In this document: positions 45,536-55,447 of the stretch, piece by piece
Layout: each line of letters opens with the position of its first letter
Position numbering within the stretch: the stretch's first letter is position 1
Assembly: GCF_001748365.1 (NCBI RefSeq)
Contig: NZ_BDHH01000007.1
Coordinates: 1-64,000 of the forward strand
Source: Fusibacter sp. 3D3
Lineage (GTDB): Bacteria > Bacillota > Clostridia > Peptostreptococcales > Acidaminobacteraceae
Direction of reading: 5' to 3'
DNA length: 64,000 nucleotides
Program-made: the position numbers and the translations under genes
The notes under the pieces: generated by a model
What the model was told of the DNA's origin: nothing
Seen by the model: the letters and a program-made list of their open reading frames with translations, nothing else
Database searches by the model: none

Positions 45536-45712
45536 AGTGTTCTGGGGTGTTGGTCACCTTATAAATTCAACCACTGTTTAATCGTAGGGAGAACGTGTTC
45601 TACTGCGTATGACGCGCTACAATTTTGGTAGAAGTCAGAAACAGAAGATAGTCCACCCACCTAGTTGGGGTGTGGTGTGAGATTTATCGGGTGACGGCAT
45701 TCTGGGCAGTAT
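45536..45712 (+). ncRNA. ssrS: 6S RNA
   Basis: A long, nearly unbranched RNA of about 175 nt. The terminal helix CTGGGGTGTT (45542-45551) pairs with GGCATTCTGG (45696-45705), with G-T pairs, and TCACC with GGTGA continues it. This closes exactly as in Escherichia coli 6S RNA (CTGAGATGTT ... GGCATCTCGG). A further stem ATAAAT...ACCAC / GTGGT...ATTTAT leads to a central bubble region. It has its own SigA promoter and no ORF. 6S RNA mimics an open promoter and binds RNA polymerase. The 3' end is approximate. Confidence 0.75.
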
Positions 45713-45747
45713 ATAAGTTCATAAATGCAGTATATAAGTTCATAAAT
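45706..45747 (+). repeat. 21-bp perfect tandem repeat at the 6S RNA 3' end
   Basis: The 21-mer GCAGTATATAAGTTCATAAA-T is present twice in tandem, at 45706-45726 and 45727-45747. It starts inside the last bases of 6S RNA. It may be a local duplication. Confidence 0.9.
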
Positions 45748-45755
45748 TTAGACAC

Positions 45756-45782
45756 AAAAAAAGCGACATCATCGCTTTTTTT
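45756..45782. terminator. Bidirectional terminator between 6S RNA and bactofilin
   Basis: AAAAAAAGCGA/TCGCTTTTTTT around CATCA. It ends the 6S transcript and the opposing bactofilin gene. Confidence 0.85.
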
Positions 45783-45795
45783 CTATGCATTTTTT

Positions 45796-46377
45796 CTATG
45801 CTTTTTTAGCTTGAGGTGCATTGTTTCGGTTTTCGTTGTGAGCAGTGTTATTTCCGTTGGTATTAGAGGCATTGCTTGTGCTGTTATTCGTAATGTTATT
45901 CGTAATATTATCGTTGTTTGATTTATCATTTCTATTTTTATTGGATTGTGTTTTTTTGAAATCGATGAGATTGTTGTTGATTTTATCGATGTTTCTTTCA
46001 GAAATCATGGCATCAACTTCGATGACTATTTCTTCTTCGGGATCTACGAAGCAATTGCCTTTATAAGTGGCGCCTTCTTCTGTGTTAAAACTTTTGCAGA
46101 TGATATCGCCATTGAGAGAGGCTTTGTGATAAAGATTGATCTTACCTTTTGTTTTTGTATTGCCTTCAACGATGCCATAAATATCTGCATTTATACAGGT
46201 TATATTGCCGTTAATATAGGCTTCTTCAGTAACTATGATGTTGCCAAGCGACTTGATATCACCAAGTACTTTACCATCGACACGGATGCTACCTTCACTT
46301 TCAATATCCCCTTTAATAATAGAACTTGGACCAATTATAATGTCAAATTTAAATTCGACTTCTTTCTTTGGAAACAT
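45796..46377 (-). CDS. Bactofilin (polymer-forming cytoskeletal protein)
   Basis: A 193-residue bactofilin. The right-handed beta-helix (about residues 10-120) is made of repeats such as SIIKGDIESEGSIRVDGKVLGDI and AYINGNITC. Such proteins assemble without nucleotide into filaments on the inner membrane and direct wall enzymes. The C terminus (about residues 150-193) is a low-complexity Asn-rich tail, unusual but common at bactofilin ends. The M23 peptidase gene directly precedes it on the same strand, so cell-shape work is likely. Confidence 0.88.
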   Translation of the reverse strand: MFPKKEVEFKFDIIIGPSSIIKGDIESEGSIRVDGKVLGDIKSLGNIIVTEEAYINGNITCINADIYGIVEGNTKTKGKINLYHKASLNGDIICKSFNTEEGATYKGNCFVDPEEEIVIEVDAMISERNIDKINNNLIDFKKTQSNKNRNDKSNNDNITNNITNNSTSNASNTNGNNTAHNENRNNAPQAKKA

Positions 46378-46387
46378 GACAGACCTC

Positions 46388-47389
46388 CTATTTTTCTTTT
46401 AATATATTGAGTGGATTGATTTGAGTGTCATTAAACCTCACTTCAAAGTGTAGATGCGTGCCAGTACTTTTACCAGATGACCCCATAGTTCCAATGAGTT
46501 GACCTTTTGTAACGGTGCTGCCTTTGCTGGCTTTGAGTTCATTTAAATGTGCATACACGGTTTTATAGCCATAACCATGATTGATAATGATTACATTGCC
46601 AAAGCTACCGTTCCATCCCGCAAATATAACGATCCCATCACCGGCTGTATAGACATTTGTGCCAGTGGCATTTGCGAGGTCGATGCCTTTGTGACTAGCT
46701 GTTTTTCCAGTTACAGGATCTCTCCGAAAACCAAATGGAGAAGTTAATTTACCCTGAGTAGGATATAGATCAGGCCGACATTCCAAGTAAGTTATTTGGG
46801 ATTGTAAAGTGGTGATCAGCTCTGAATATTCATTGCCTTGTTCTAAAATGAGTTTTGAAATTTCATCATTGGCAATAAGATCTGCCAGTTGACTGAGTAG
46901 AGCATCCTCTTCAGGGATTAACCCATCAGTGGATGTGTTAATGAAGCGGTCAAAGGAGCGACTTATCGGAACAGAAATGTTTGAACTTGTCTCCTGATTG
47001 AACATGGATACAAGTTGAGAGACGTTTTGGTTGACGGCATCCATTTCAATTAATCTTGAATTAACATAGGTCAAGGTATCCTCAAGAGATGTTTTCAGCA
47101 CTGTGATTTCTTCCAATCTCAGATTATTTATACTTTCTAAAGACTGGAGTTGATCTTCTTTTATAATCATATTTTTATTTAAGGTAGAATTTTGTGTGGT
47201 TAAAATGATAGAATGTAGTCGAGTCGTGACGGTAGTGGTGAGTAAAGCAAGATTGGCGAGGATTAGTAGAATTAATATTGAGAATGCGATCGCTAAGTTA
47301 AAATGCCATTGCTTAATACTCTTTTGGGACTTAGGAATGACCATGATGGTTACTTTATTTTGTCTAAAGTAATTTTTGAGTTTATTCAT
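46388..47389 (-). CDS. Membrane-anchored M23 (LytM) peptidase
   Basis: A 333-residue wall endopeptidase. A single membrane helix (about residues 28-52) is followed by a coiled-coil-rich region (about 60-200) and a LytM domain (about 225-330). The metal-binding residues are visible: SHKGIDLA (His, Asp) and THLHFEVRF (HxH). It is probably active and cleaves peptidoglycan cross-links. The start at 47389 has TGGAGGATAT ahead; the extension to 47422 has none. Adjacent to the bactofilin gene by ten bases; co-transcription is likely. Confidence 0.9.
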   Translation of the reverse strand: MNKLKNYFRQNKVTIMVIPKSQKSIKQWHFNLAIAFSILILLILANLALLTTTVTTRLHSIILTTQNSTLNKNMIIKEDQLQSLESINNLRLEEITVLKTSLEDTLTYVNSRLIEMDAVNQNVSQLVSMFNQETSSNISVPISRSFDRFINTSTDGLIPEEDALLSQLADLIANDEISKLILEQGNEYSELITTLQSQITYLECRPDLYPTQGKLTSPFGFRRDPVTGKTASHKGIDLANATGTNVYTAGDGIVIFAGWNGSFGNVIIINHGYGYKTVYAHLNELKASKGSTVTKGQLIGTMGSSGKSTGTHLHFEVRFNDTQINPLNILKEK

Positions 47390-47628
47390 ATATCCTCCAT
47401 TGAATAGCAAATTATATATCATTTTATCACAATTTTTTATAAAAGTTCAATGAATCCATAAAAATTAGTTTACCTAAGTTCTATTATTCTGTAAAATAGA
47501 ATATATGCAAGAATGTGTTAAAATCTGGTTGGTGACTTTATTGATATAACATAGATATCACAAAAATCAGTTTTTAAACAACTTTTATGTTTAACGATAA
47601 TGAGATAAAAAATGGAGGCCTATTGGGA

Positions 47629-48054
47629 ATGGATGAAAGAACTGTTAGAATCGAAGAAAATTTAAGAAGAGTATGCTATAAAATCAAAAAGAAGGGAAGA
47701 GAGATATTAAATGATGTTGATATCACCCCACCTCAGTTTGAAGCTTTGCAATACTTGATTTATGAACAGAATCTAACAATAGGTGAGTTGAGTTCAAGAA
47801 TGTATCTCGCGTGCAGTACTGTGACTGATTTATTAGATCGCATGGAGAGAAACGAACTTGTTAAACGTGTAAAAGACGAAAATGACCGTAGAATTGTAAG
47901 AATAGAGGTCCTTCAAAAAGGTCATGACTTACTTCAAAGTGTTATGGAAACAAGACGAAAATATGTGGCGGAAATTATGACTGAGTTAAGTGAAGATACA
48001 ATCAATGGTATAGATGATAGCTTTAGAATTTTTAATGAAAAAGTTGAGTTGTAA
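47629..48054 (+). CDS. MarR-family transcriptional regulator
   Basis: A 142-residue winged-helix regulator of the MarR type. The DNA-binding region is LTIGELSSRMYLACSTVTDLLDRMERNELVKRV, with the wing KDENDRRIVRIEVL following. The open frame reaches 47587, but GGAGG at 47614-47618 favours a start at TTG 47623 or ATG 47629. It ends 64 bases before the giant GGDEF protein, so it may control it. The ligand is not known. Confidence 0.88.
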   Translation: MDERTVRIEENLRRVCYKIKKKGREILNDVDITPPQFEALQYLIYEQNLTIGELSSRMYLACSTVTDLLDRMERNELVKRVKDENDRRIVRIEVLQKGHDLLQSVMETRRKYVAEIMTELSEDTINGIDDSFRIFNEKVEL

Positions 48055-48118
48055 AGTACGCGATGCTTTACTGCTTTTATCAGTGGGTGACGGCATTATA
48101 TAATGGGGGCGTAATTAT

Positions 48119-51100
48119 TTGAAAGTTATAAACAACCGATATCACGTCTTGGAAACGTTATCAAGAGAAAGCAGTGTTGTTGAATATTTGGTTGAAGATA
48201 CGAAAAAAAATCATCAAATTAAACGCATTCGGATATTTGATACAGAAATATCAAATTATGAGTTTATGAAATCTATGGAGGAAAATTTTGTAGATATATC
48301 CACATATATACACGATCAAATTTTAACGGCTTATGAATTTAAACCCATCTATACGATAAATGGAAGTAAGGTAACGCGTAAGCAGTTTTTTTACACTTAC
48401 GAGCATTACGATGAAAATTTAACGGTACCTTATTTTGAACTCAATAAATCAGAAATTAATAGTGTGATCGTGCAGCTGTGTAAAGCGATAAGATTTTTAC
48501 ATTTCAGAGGTATAATTTATAAATATCTCAATTTCAATGCGATAGTACTTTTAAGAGAGAACGGACAAATAAAACTTAAACTCAAAGATATAGCCAATAA
48601 TTATATTAATGACTATTTCTTTAAGTTAGATCATGAAAGATATCAACAATTTATTGCACCGGAGATCTTATGGGGTGAAGAAGTTGACAATCATGCTGAT
48701 ATCTATTCATTAGGCGTTATGTTCTATTATTTGTATTATAGAGTGGATTTTACGTTGAAATCACTTCAGAGTTTGTCTAAAAATGTGAACAACACAGATA
48801 TTCATAAGTTTATTTTAAAGGCATCAAATCATATTAAAGATGAAAGACATGATCATATACAAGCGTTTATTGATGAATTGACTAAATTGATTTGGATTGA
48901 AGTTGAAAAAGATGATATTAAATTCTATGATCGGATTCATGAGAAAACGATAATTGTGGGTAGAGATGCCATCATAACCGAATGTAAAGAAATCATATTT
49001 GATAAAATGAAGAAAATCGTAGGTTTAAATGGCATCTATATTCAAGGGGAAAATGGCATTGGCAAATCACGTGTGCTCAAGGAACTTGAATATACGGCCA
49101 AATTCAATCGAATTGCCTATGTGACGATTGATGCAATGAAATCTGAAGAGGACTCTTTTTATGCAATCAAAGAGATTATTTCCTTTATTGCGACTCAAGA
49201 TGATGTTTCACCGTTGCTCATACAAAAATATGGGCAAGAGCTTGCGAAAATATTGCCAGAACTGACTTCTAAATGGAATTTAAAAGAAATGAAACCGTTT
49301 AATTTAGAAGCTCAAAAGATGAGACTTCTTAACAGAGCTTTCAATTTCTTTGTAGAATACAGCAACAATAAATATATGATTTTATTGGTCGATGATGAAG
49401 AATATATTCATCCTGATGAAAGGTATTTTTTTGACCAATTGGTTCATCATAAAGGCCATGCGAATTTTATGCTGATCTTCACAGGTGTGGATCAAGATAG
49501 ACCTTATCAGATGTTTCCTGATACCATTCGGCCTGTAAAATTACCGTTTTTAAATTTAGAAGAAACGGGTAAAATTGTTCAGAAATCTCTTGGCATCAGC
49601 AAGATTCCTTATCGGTTTACACATCGAATTATGATAGAGTCTATGGGGAAACCAAACAGTACGAAAAGACTTGTCAAGAAATTGTGGCTTGAAAAAGTGA
49701 TCTTTTTTGATCAAGAACATTTACAGTGGAATTTGGATCAAGTCGACGATGGTTATAAATTTGAATATGCAGAAGAAAATGATTTGGAAATAATAAAAAT
49801 GATTGAGGATATTGTTCCTAAGCATATTGAAATTTTAAAAAAAATAGCTGTTTTAAAAGGCGCATTTAATCTAAATGTACTTCTGAGCTATGCGGAGATA
49901 GACGAGGAGCAAGCTTACTATTTTATTTTCGAGATGGAGTCTAAAAAGATTCTTAACAAACGTATAAGTGATGTTGAGTATGTTTTTGGATTTTATAAAA
50001 ATGAGGTTAAAAAATATTTTGTGGATCTATTATCAGTAGAAGAAGTGAAGTCTCTATCACAAAAGGCAGCCTCTATATATGAGCATCGGTTTAAAGTTTA
50101 TGATGAGATCAATGAAACTTTGATTGATTATTTGATCGCATCGGAGAATTTCGTCGAGGCAGCTCAGTATTCAGCTCTTTTTTCAAAGTATTATATTGAA
50201 AAATCTAATAGCCATAAAGGGATTGATTTGCTTGAGCAGGCCAGTCAAATATACGATCATTTATATGATGTGAGCAATATTATAAAAACATCTAAAAAGC
50301 TGATCAAGAATTATATTAGTATTGGGAAATTAGATAAAGCGTACGAAAAAATCTTATTTTTAATTGAGTTGACTGAAGCGGATTATCCAGAGGATCATAT
50401 TGATGCCCAACTTGAACTGGCAGATATCTATTACTACAAGTACGATATTAATAAAGCAACGGATCAGATAGCGTTTTACTTCGATCAATCCCAGCAACTT
50501 GACTATCTAGAAGGTGAATTTAAATCGGCTCAACTCTTATGTCGATGTTTTGCAGAAAAAGGGGATTTAGATAAAGTTTTTAAACTTATTGATTCTTATT
50601 TAGCGAAAGCGAAAGCCATAAATCATCGTTATTATACGGCTGTGTTTTTAAGTGAACTTGGACGTTACAATCATTTCATGAATCGATTTGATGAAAGTCT
50701 TGAAGCTTTCAATAATGCACTTGATATCTTTAATGAAATTGAAGATGAAGAGCACATCATTAAGATTTATAATAACTTTGGTGTAATCTACTTAGATGAA
50801 TTGGGAGATTACATTGTTGCAAGAGAATATTTTAGAAAGGCATACAATAAAGCCAATGCACGAAATCACTATGTTTCAACACCAATACATCTCAATAATC
50901 TAGGGGAGACCTATAAAATTGAAGGCAAGTTTCAAACGGCCATAAAGTATTTTGAAGAGTCATATCTTTTAGCTGAAAATGTGGGCGATAAGAATATGGT
51001 TATTTTATCATTGCTCAATTTGTGCTATGTTTCACTTCTGATAGAGCATTATGGTAAAACGCATACTTTGATTAATAGACTTGAGCATGAAATTAGTGCG

Positions 51101-53470
51101 ATAAAAAATAGAGAATTTGATAAATTTGATTATTTCATGCTTCACTTTGAATACTTTATTACGATGAATAGTGTGATGAAAGTCGAAAAATGGCGTTATG
51201 ATTTTGATGCAGATGAGATTAAGGATGACTATAGACGTTTTAGGATAAAAGTCATTGATCTCATTATAAAATATCGAAAAAGTGCCCTTATTATTTCGAG
51301 CAAGCAAGTGCCCTTTGACGATATTAAGGCATTGAGCTCGACTGTAAAAAACCCAACTGAAGCAATGCTCGTTAGAAATTTTCTTTTAGATATTATGATT
51401 GATTTTATTGATTATGCTGATTTTATTGAAGTTAAAAAATTGATTAAATTGGATGATCAACTTGTTGCGCTTTATAATACAAAGCATGTTCGGTTGAAAA
51501 GAGCTTTTATAGATGCGTGTCGAGGAGCAGGTAGCTTTCAATGTGTAGACGAAATGATTCCTCTGATCAAAGAAGAATCGCAAGAATTACTTTGGAGAGC
51601 CTACAAGTTTTTAGGAGATGATGCGTATCATGCGAATCATCAGTATAATGCCCTTAAATTTTATTTAATGTCATTAGATATCATCGCAGATTTATCCATA
51701 GAGATTGCTCAAGAATATAAAGAAACCTATATTTTATATGATGATTCTAAAATGACCCTTAAAAATAGAATCAATAAAATCATCAAAAATTTTCTAAACT
51801 TTGAGAATACGTCTGGTCATCAGATCTATTTTGAAGAACGCATAGATACAGTTGATGATTACTTTGATCTAAATCATTTTAATTTGCTTTATCAAAATAA
51901 AAGTTTTGTGAAATCGGTCTATGAGCATTATAAATTTAGTGCCGTCGCTTCTTTTCAAACGCCCACGGATCTCATTAAAAGCCTTGGCAAAGATGACCGA
52001 GAAAATCTTCAGATGATTTTAAGGTACCTCATTCATATGACAATTGCCGAACGCGGCATGATTTACATGTTGGATGTTAACGATAATATAGATGAAATCA
52101 TAAAAACATCAGATGATGTTTTAGGGTATGATATCCTCAAGTTAATCAATAGTATTGGAAATGATTTAGAGGGTGTCTATATATCAAAATTAGATGCGGA
52201 TACGAACGTTCAGATTCTTTCAGATGAACAGAAAGGCATTATCTTTTTTCCGATCTATGAATCTGTAAATGAGAGTGCGAAACTTGAAAAGCGTCGAGAA
52301 GATCTGCTCATTGTAAGGAAAAGAGTCGTTGGATATGTTTTTCTGGATACCAATAATGTGATCAATCGCTTTAACCCACAATCTTTTAATCAAAGCAAAT
52401 CCTTTATGAATTTAATCTATCTCATGATGGACAATTACAATTTAAAATTAATTTCATCCGTTGATAAACTCACAGGCGTTCAACTCAGAAAAGCAATTGA
52501 GCTTGCTTTTACAAGAGAACTCAATCTTTCGAGGCAAAACAACACGTGCCTATCGGTTATTATGCTTGATATTGATAAATTTAAAAACGTCAATGACACT
52601 TATGGGCACCGTAAAGGAGATGAAATTCTTTCGAAGATTGGAGAGTTGTTAAATGCTTCTATTCGAAATACGGATTATGTTGGACGTTATGGCGGTGAGG
52701 AGTTCGTAATCATCTTACCGGAGACCAATGTGGTTGATGGCTTAAAAGTGGCTGAAAAGATTCGATCTAAAGTGGCACATCAGAAACTTTTAGGGGAGGA
52801 AATGCCACTCACAGTGAGCCTTGGTGTATCCACCTATCCAGATGATGGCGTCAACGAAGAAGAACTCGTGGAGAAAGCCGATCAGGCGCTATATTACTCT
52901 AAAAATAATGGCCGTAATCAATCCAATAGTTGGCATGAGAAACTTGTTAAAGCAGGCCACAGATACGATAAACTGGCTGGAATTCTAACGGGTAATATTT
53001 CTGCGGATACGCGAAATGTGCAAGCCTTAACGGATATACTGGCCCAATTGGAAAATTCAAAAAGTGCTGAAGATCGCATTAAAGACACTTTTATCACACT
53101 TCTTGATATTACAGAAGCAGAAGAAATTTGTTTTATAAAATATGACGAAAATTGGACCATTAAAGAAGTGATCAGTAAAAAGAAAGGTCATGATATACTG
53201 ACCTCAGATATCTATATTAATCAAAGGCTTCTTGATCAATTTCAGAACACAACAGAAAGTCAGTATTTTATTGATTGGGAAGAAAGTGTATCTTACGATA
53301 AGATGACCCATATTCCTAATTGGAAGTCGTACATTGTAATGAGCTATAATGAACTTGGGAAAAAAGGAATCCTTTCAATTTCTGTACCGATTCATGAAAA
53401 GGAACTTGATTTTAGTAATTATAACTTTGTAGAAACTTTAAAGTTAGTCATAAGTTATATATTATTTTAA
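48119..53470 (+). CDS. Giant pseudokinase-ATPase-TPR-GAF-GGDEF signalling protein
   Basis: A 1783-residue multidomain protein. Residues 1-260 have a protein-kinase fold, but the catalytic loop reads IIYKYLNFNAIVLL in place of HRDLKPEN and the DFG site reads KDIA (Asp157), so it is probably a pseudokinase. Residues 270-560 form an AAA/STAND-type ATPase: Walker A GENGIGKS (310-317) and Walker B MILLVDDEEY (420-429). Residues about 640-1010 hold TPR-like repeats. A GAF-like domain lies about 1250-1440, then GGDEF (about 1445-1610) with the active GGEEF at 1525 and RNTD giving an I-site. A second GAF-like domain ends the protein. No membrane helix. Start TTG at 48119. Confidence 0.85.
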   Translation: MKVINNRYHVLETLSRESSVVEYLVEDTKKNHQIKRIRIFDTEISNYEFMKSMEENFVDISTYIHDQILTAYEFKPIYTINGSKVTRKQFFYTYEHYDENLTVPYFELNKSEINSVIVQLCKAIRFLHFRGIIYKYLNFNAIVLLRENGQIKLKLKDIANNYINDYFFKLDHERYQQFIAPEILWGEEVDNHADIYSLGVMFYYLYYRVDFTLKSLQSLSKNVNNTDIHKFILKASNHIKDERHDHIQAFIDELTKLIWIEVEKDDIKFYDRIHEKTIIVGRDAIITECKEIIFDKMKKIVGLNGIYIQGENGIGKSRVLKELEYTAKFNRIAYVTIDAMKSEEDSFYAIKEIISFIATQDDVSPLLIQKYGQELAKILPELTSKWNLKEMKPFNLEAQKMRLLNRAFNFFVEYSNNKYMILLVDDEEYIHPDERYFFDQLVHHKGHANFMLIFTGVDQDRPYQMFPDTIRPVKLPFLNLEETGKIVQKSLGISKIPYRFTHRIMIESMGKPNSTKRLVKKLWLEKVIFFDQEHLQWNLDQVDDGYKFEYAEENDLEIIKMIEDIVPKHIEILKKIAVLKGAFNLNVLLSYAEIDEEQAYYFIFEMESKKILNKRISDVEYVFGFYKNEVKKYFVDLLSVEEVKSLSQKAASIYEHRFKVYDEINETLIDYLIASENFVEAAQYSALFSKYYIEKSNSHKGIDLLEQASQIYDHLYDVSNIIKTSKKLIKNYISIGKLDKAYEKILFLIELTEADYPEDHIDAQLELADIYYYKYDINKATDQIAFYFDQSQQLDYLEGEFKSAQLLCRCFAEKGDLDKVFKLIDSYLAKAKAINHRYYTAVFLSELGRYNHFMNRFDESLEAFNNALDIFNEIEDEEHIIKIYNNFGVIYLDELGDYIVAREYFRKAYNKANARNHYVSTPIHLNNLGETYKIEGKFQTAIKYFEESYLLAENVGDKNMVILSLLNLCYVSLLIEHYGKTHTLINRLEHEISAIKNREFDKFDYFMLHFEYFITMNSVMKVEKWRYDFDADEIKDDYRRFRIKVIDLIIKYRKSALIISSKQVPFDDIKALSSTVKNPTEAMLVRNFLLDIMIDFIDYADFIEVKKLIKLDDQLVALYNTKHVRLKRAFIDACRGAGSFQCVDEMIPLIKEESQELLWRAYKFLGDDAYHANHQYNALKFYLMSLDIIADLSIEIAQEYKETYILYDDSKMTLKNRINKIIKNFLNFENTSGHQIYFEERIDTVDDYFDLNHFNLLYQNKSFVKSVYEHYKFSAVASFQTPTDLIKSLGKDDRENLQMILRYLIHMTIAERGMIYMLDVNDNIDEIIKTSDDVLGYDILKLINSIGNDLEGVYISKLDADTNVQILSDEQKGIIFFPIYESVNESAKLEKRREDLLIVRKRVVGYVFLDTNNVINRFNPQSFNQSKSFMNLIYLMMDNYNLKLISSVDKLTGVQLRKAIELAFTRELNLSRQNNTCLSVIMLDIDKFKNVNDTYGHRKGDEILSKIGELLNASIRNTDYVGRYGGEEFVIILPETNVVDGLKVAEKIRSKVAHQKLLGEEMPLTVSLGVSTYPDDGVNEEELVEKADQALYYSKNNGRNQSNSWHEKLVKAGHRYDKLAGILTGNISADTRNVQALTDILAQLENSKSAEDRIKDTFITLLDITEAEEICFIKYDENWTIKEVISKKKGHDILTSDIYINQRLLDQFQNTTESQYFIDWEESVSYDKMTHIPNWKSYIVMSYNELGKKGILSISVPIHEKELDFSNYNFVETLKLVISYILF

Positions 53471-53476
53471 CATTTA

Positions 53477-53505
53477 TTGCATTTTAGACAGATAGTTACT
53501 ATACT
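53477..53505 (+). promoter_or_regulatory. Promoter of ygiQ-like gene
   Basis: TTGCAT at 53477-53482 and TATACT at 53500-53505 with a 17-base spacer. It directly follows the giant gene's stop. Confidence 0.7.
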
Positions 53506-53544
53506 GATTTTGTGTGTAGTCACTTTTTATGAAAAGAGGAAATA

Positions 53545-55440
53545 ATGATTTTAAATGATTTTTTACCGGTCAATAAAGCGGATATGGCTAAGCTTGATTG
53601 GGACTATTTAGACTTTGTATTGGTATCTGGAGATGCCTATGTAGACCATCCGAGTTTTGGCCCCATAGTCATTGCAAGAGTTTTACTGGATGCTGGATTT
53701 CGCGTGGGTATAATCGCACAGCCTGACTGGAATGATCCTAGTAGCATTGAAGTTTTAGGAGAGCCGAGACTGGGCTTTTTAGTATCCGCAGGGAATATGG
53801 ACTCTATGGTGAACCATTACTATGTTTCAAGACGACATAGGGATACAGATAATTATTCTGAGGGGGGTGTCATGGGGAAGAGACCTGATCGTGCAACGCT
53901 GGTCTACACCAATCTGATTCGGAAGAAATATAGAAATAAACCGATTATTTTAGGCGGTATTGAAGCATCCCTTAGGCGGTTTGCACATTATGATTATTGG
54001 GAAGATTCTGTAAGGCGATCCATATTATTTGACAGTTCAGCAGATTTGCTGATCTATGGTATGGGCGAAAATCAAGTGGTTGAGATTGCAGAGTATCTCA
54101 ATAATGGCATTGAGATTCAGTATATTCAACATGTTCCTGGAACGTGCTATATGACATCATCACTTGATAATTTAGATCAATATATAGAAATACCTTCATA
54201 CGAAAGTGTTAAAGCCAATAAAGTTAAGTACGCTCAGGCTTTTAAAGTTCAATACGATGAACAAGATCCCATTAGAGGCAAAACTCTAGTTCAGAAGCAC
54301 AATGGTGTTTATTTGGTGCAAAACCCGCCTACTATGCCCCTTGAAAGAGACCGTCTGGATTGGGTCTTTAATCTCGGGTATAGGAGACAATACCATCCTA
54401 TGTATGAAGCGGGTGGAGGCATTCCTGCAATCAAAGAAGTTAAAATGGGCATCATCAGCGAAAGAGGTTGTTTTGGGAATTGCTCCTTTTGTGCACTTGC
54501 GTTTCATCAAGGCCGCATTATCACTTCGCGCTCACATGAGTCGATAATAGAGGAAGCGAAGATCATTCAGTTGGATGCGGATTATAAAGGTTATATCAAC
54601 GACGTCGGAGGTCCGACAGCAAACTTTAGACATCCTGCCTGTAAAAAACAACTCAAGCACGGCGCTTGTAAACATAAGCAGTGTTTATACCCCGAACCTT
54701 GTGAACATCTGGATACCGATCATAGTGATTATATAGAGCTTCTCACGAAATTGAGAAACCTAGAAGGCGTTAAAAAAGTGTTTATTAGAAGCGGTATTCG
54801 GTACGATTACCTCATGTATGATCAAGATGATGCCTTTTTTTATGACTTGTGTCAGTATCATGTGAGTGGGCAGTTAAAAGTAGCACCAGAACATATTGAT
54901 GAAACAGTTCTAGATTATATGGGAAAACCAAGTGGTAAACTCTATGGTCAGTTCGTTAAAAAATTTGATCAAATCAACCATGAACTTCAAAAAGAGCAAT
55001 ACATCATTCCTTATCTGATGAGTTCACATCCGGGAAGCACCATTCAATCTGCAATAAAATTAGCTGAATACCTCAGAGATATAAATTACACGCCAGAACA
55101 AGTCCAAGACTTTTATCCCACACCTGGGACCATGAGTACTTGCATGTATTACACTGAAATAGATCCCAGAACAATGAAGGCTGTATTTATCCCTAAAAGT
55201 AACAAGGAGAAGGCTATGCAGCGTGCGCTCCTCCAATATAAAAATCCAAGAAATTACGATTTGGTATATGAGGCATTAATTCTTGCCAACAGACAAGATT
55301 TGATCGGATTTCATGCAAAAGCACTCATAAAATCACGGTCAGAGCATTCGGGATATACGGGCTCTAAAAAAGGAAAACCGAGGGTATCCAATTCACAAAC
55401 GTCTATAAAATCATCTGAGAAGACTAAAAAAAGACGGTAA
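53545..55440 (+). CDS. YgiQ family radical SAM protein
   Basis: A 631-residue radical SAM enzyme of the YgiQ group. The [4Fe-4S] cluster motif is CFGNCSFC (CxxxCxxC) in [18 protein letters not shown], about residues 312-329. The N-terminal region carries the cobalamin-binding-like layout of the family, and an additional Cys-rich stretch [21 protein letters not shown] (about residues 371-391) may bind a second cluster. The C terminus is basic and low in complexity. Reaction unknown. An AAGAGGAA ribosome binding site is present. It is transcribed alone. Confidence 0.9.
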   Translation: MILNDFLPVNKADMAKLDWDYLDFVLVSGDAYVDHPSFGPIVIARVLLDAGFRVGIIAQPDWNDPSSIEVLGEPRLGFLVSAGNMDSMVNHYYVSRRHRDTDNYSEGGVMGKRPDRATLVYTNLIRKKYRNKPIILGGIEASLRRFAHYDYWEDSVRRSILFDSSADLLIYGMGENQVVEIAEYLNNGIEIQYIQHVPGTCYMTSSLDNLDQYIEIPSYESVKANKVKYAQAFKVQYDEQDPIRGKTLVQKHNGVYLVQNPPTMPLERDRLDWVFNLGYRRQYHPMYEAGGGIPAIKEVKMGIISERGCFGNCSFCALAFHQGRIITSRSHESIIEEAKIIQLDADYKGYINDVGGPTANFRHPACKKQLKHGACKHKQCLYPEPCEHLDTDHSDYIELLTKLRNLEGVKKVFIRSGIRYDYLMYDQDDAFFYDLCQYHVSGQLKVAPEHIDETVLDYMGKPSGKLYGQFVKKFDQINHELQKEQYIIPYLMSSHPGSTIQSAIKLAEYLRDINYTPEQVQDFYPTPGTMSTCMYYTEIDPRTMKAVFIPKSNKEKAMQRALLQYKNPRNYDLVYEALILANRQDLIGFHAKALIKSRSEHSGYTGSKKGKPRVSNSQTSIKSSEKTKKRR

Positions 55441-55447
55441 TTCGATA

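Noticed and set aside
45689-48097. 13-base match GGGTGACGGCATT in the 6S RNA 3' part and upstream of the giant GGDEF gene
   Set aside because: A 13-base match between two places in 64 kb can easily arise by chance, and there is no supporting structure at the second place.
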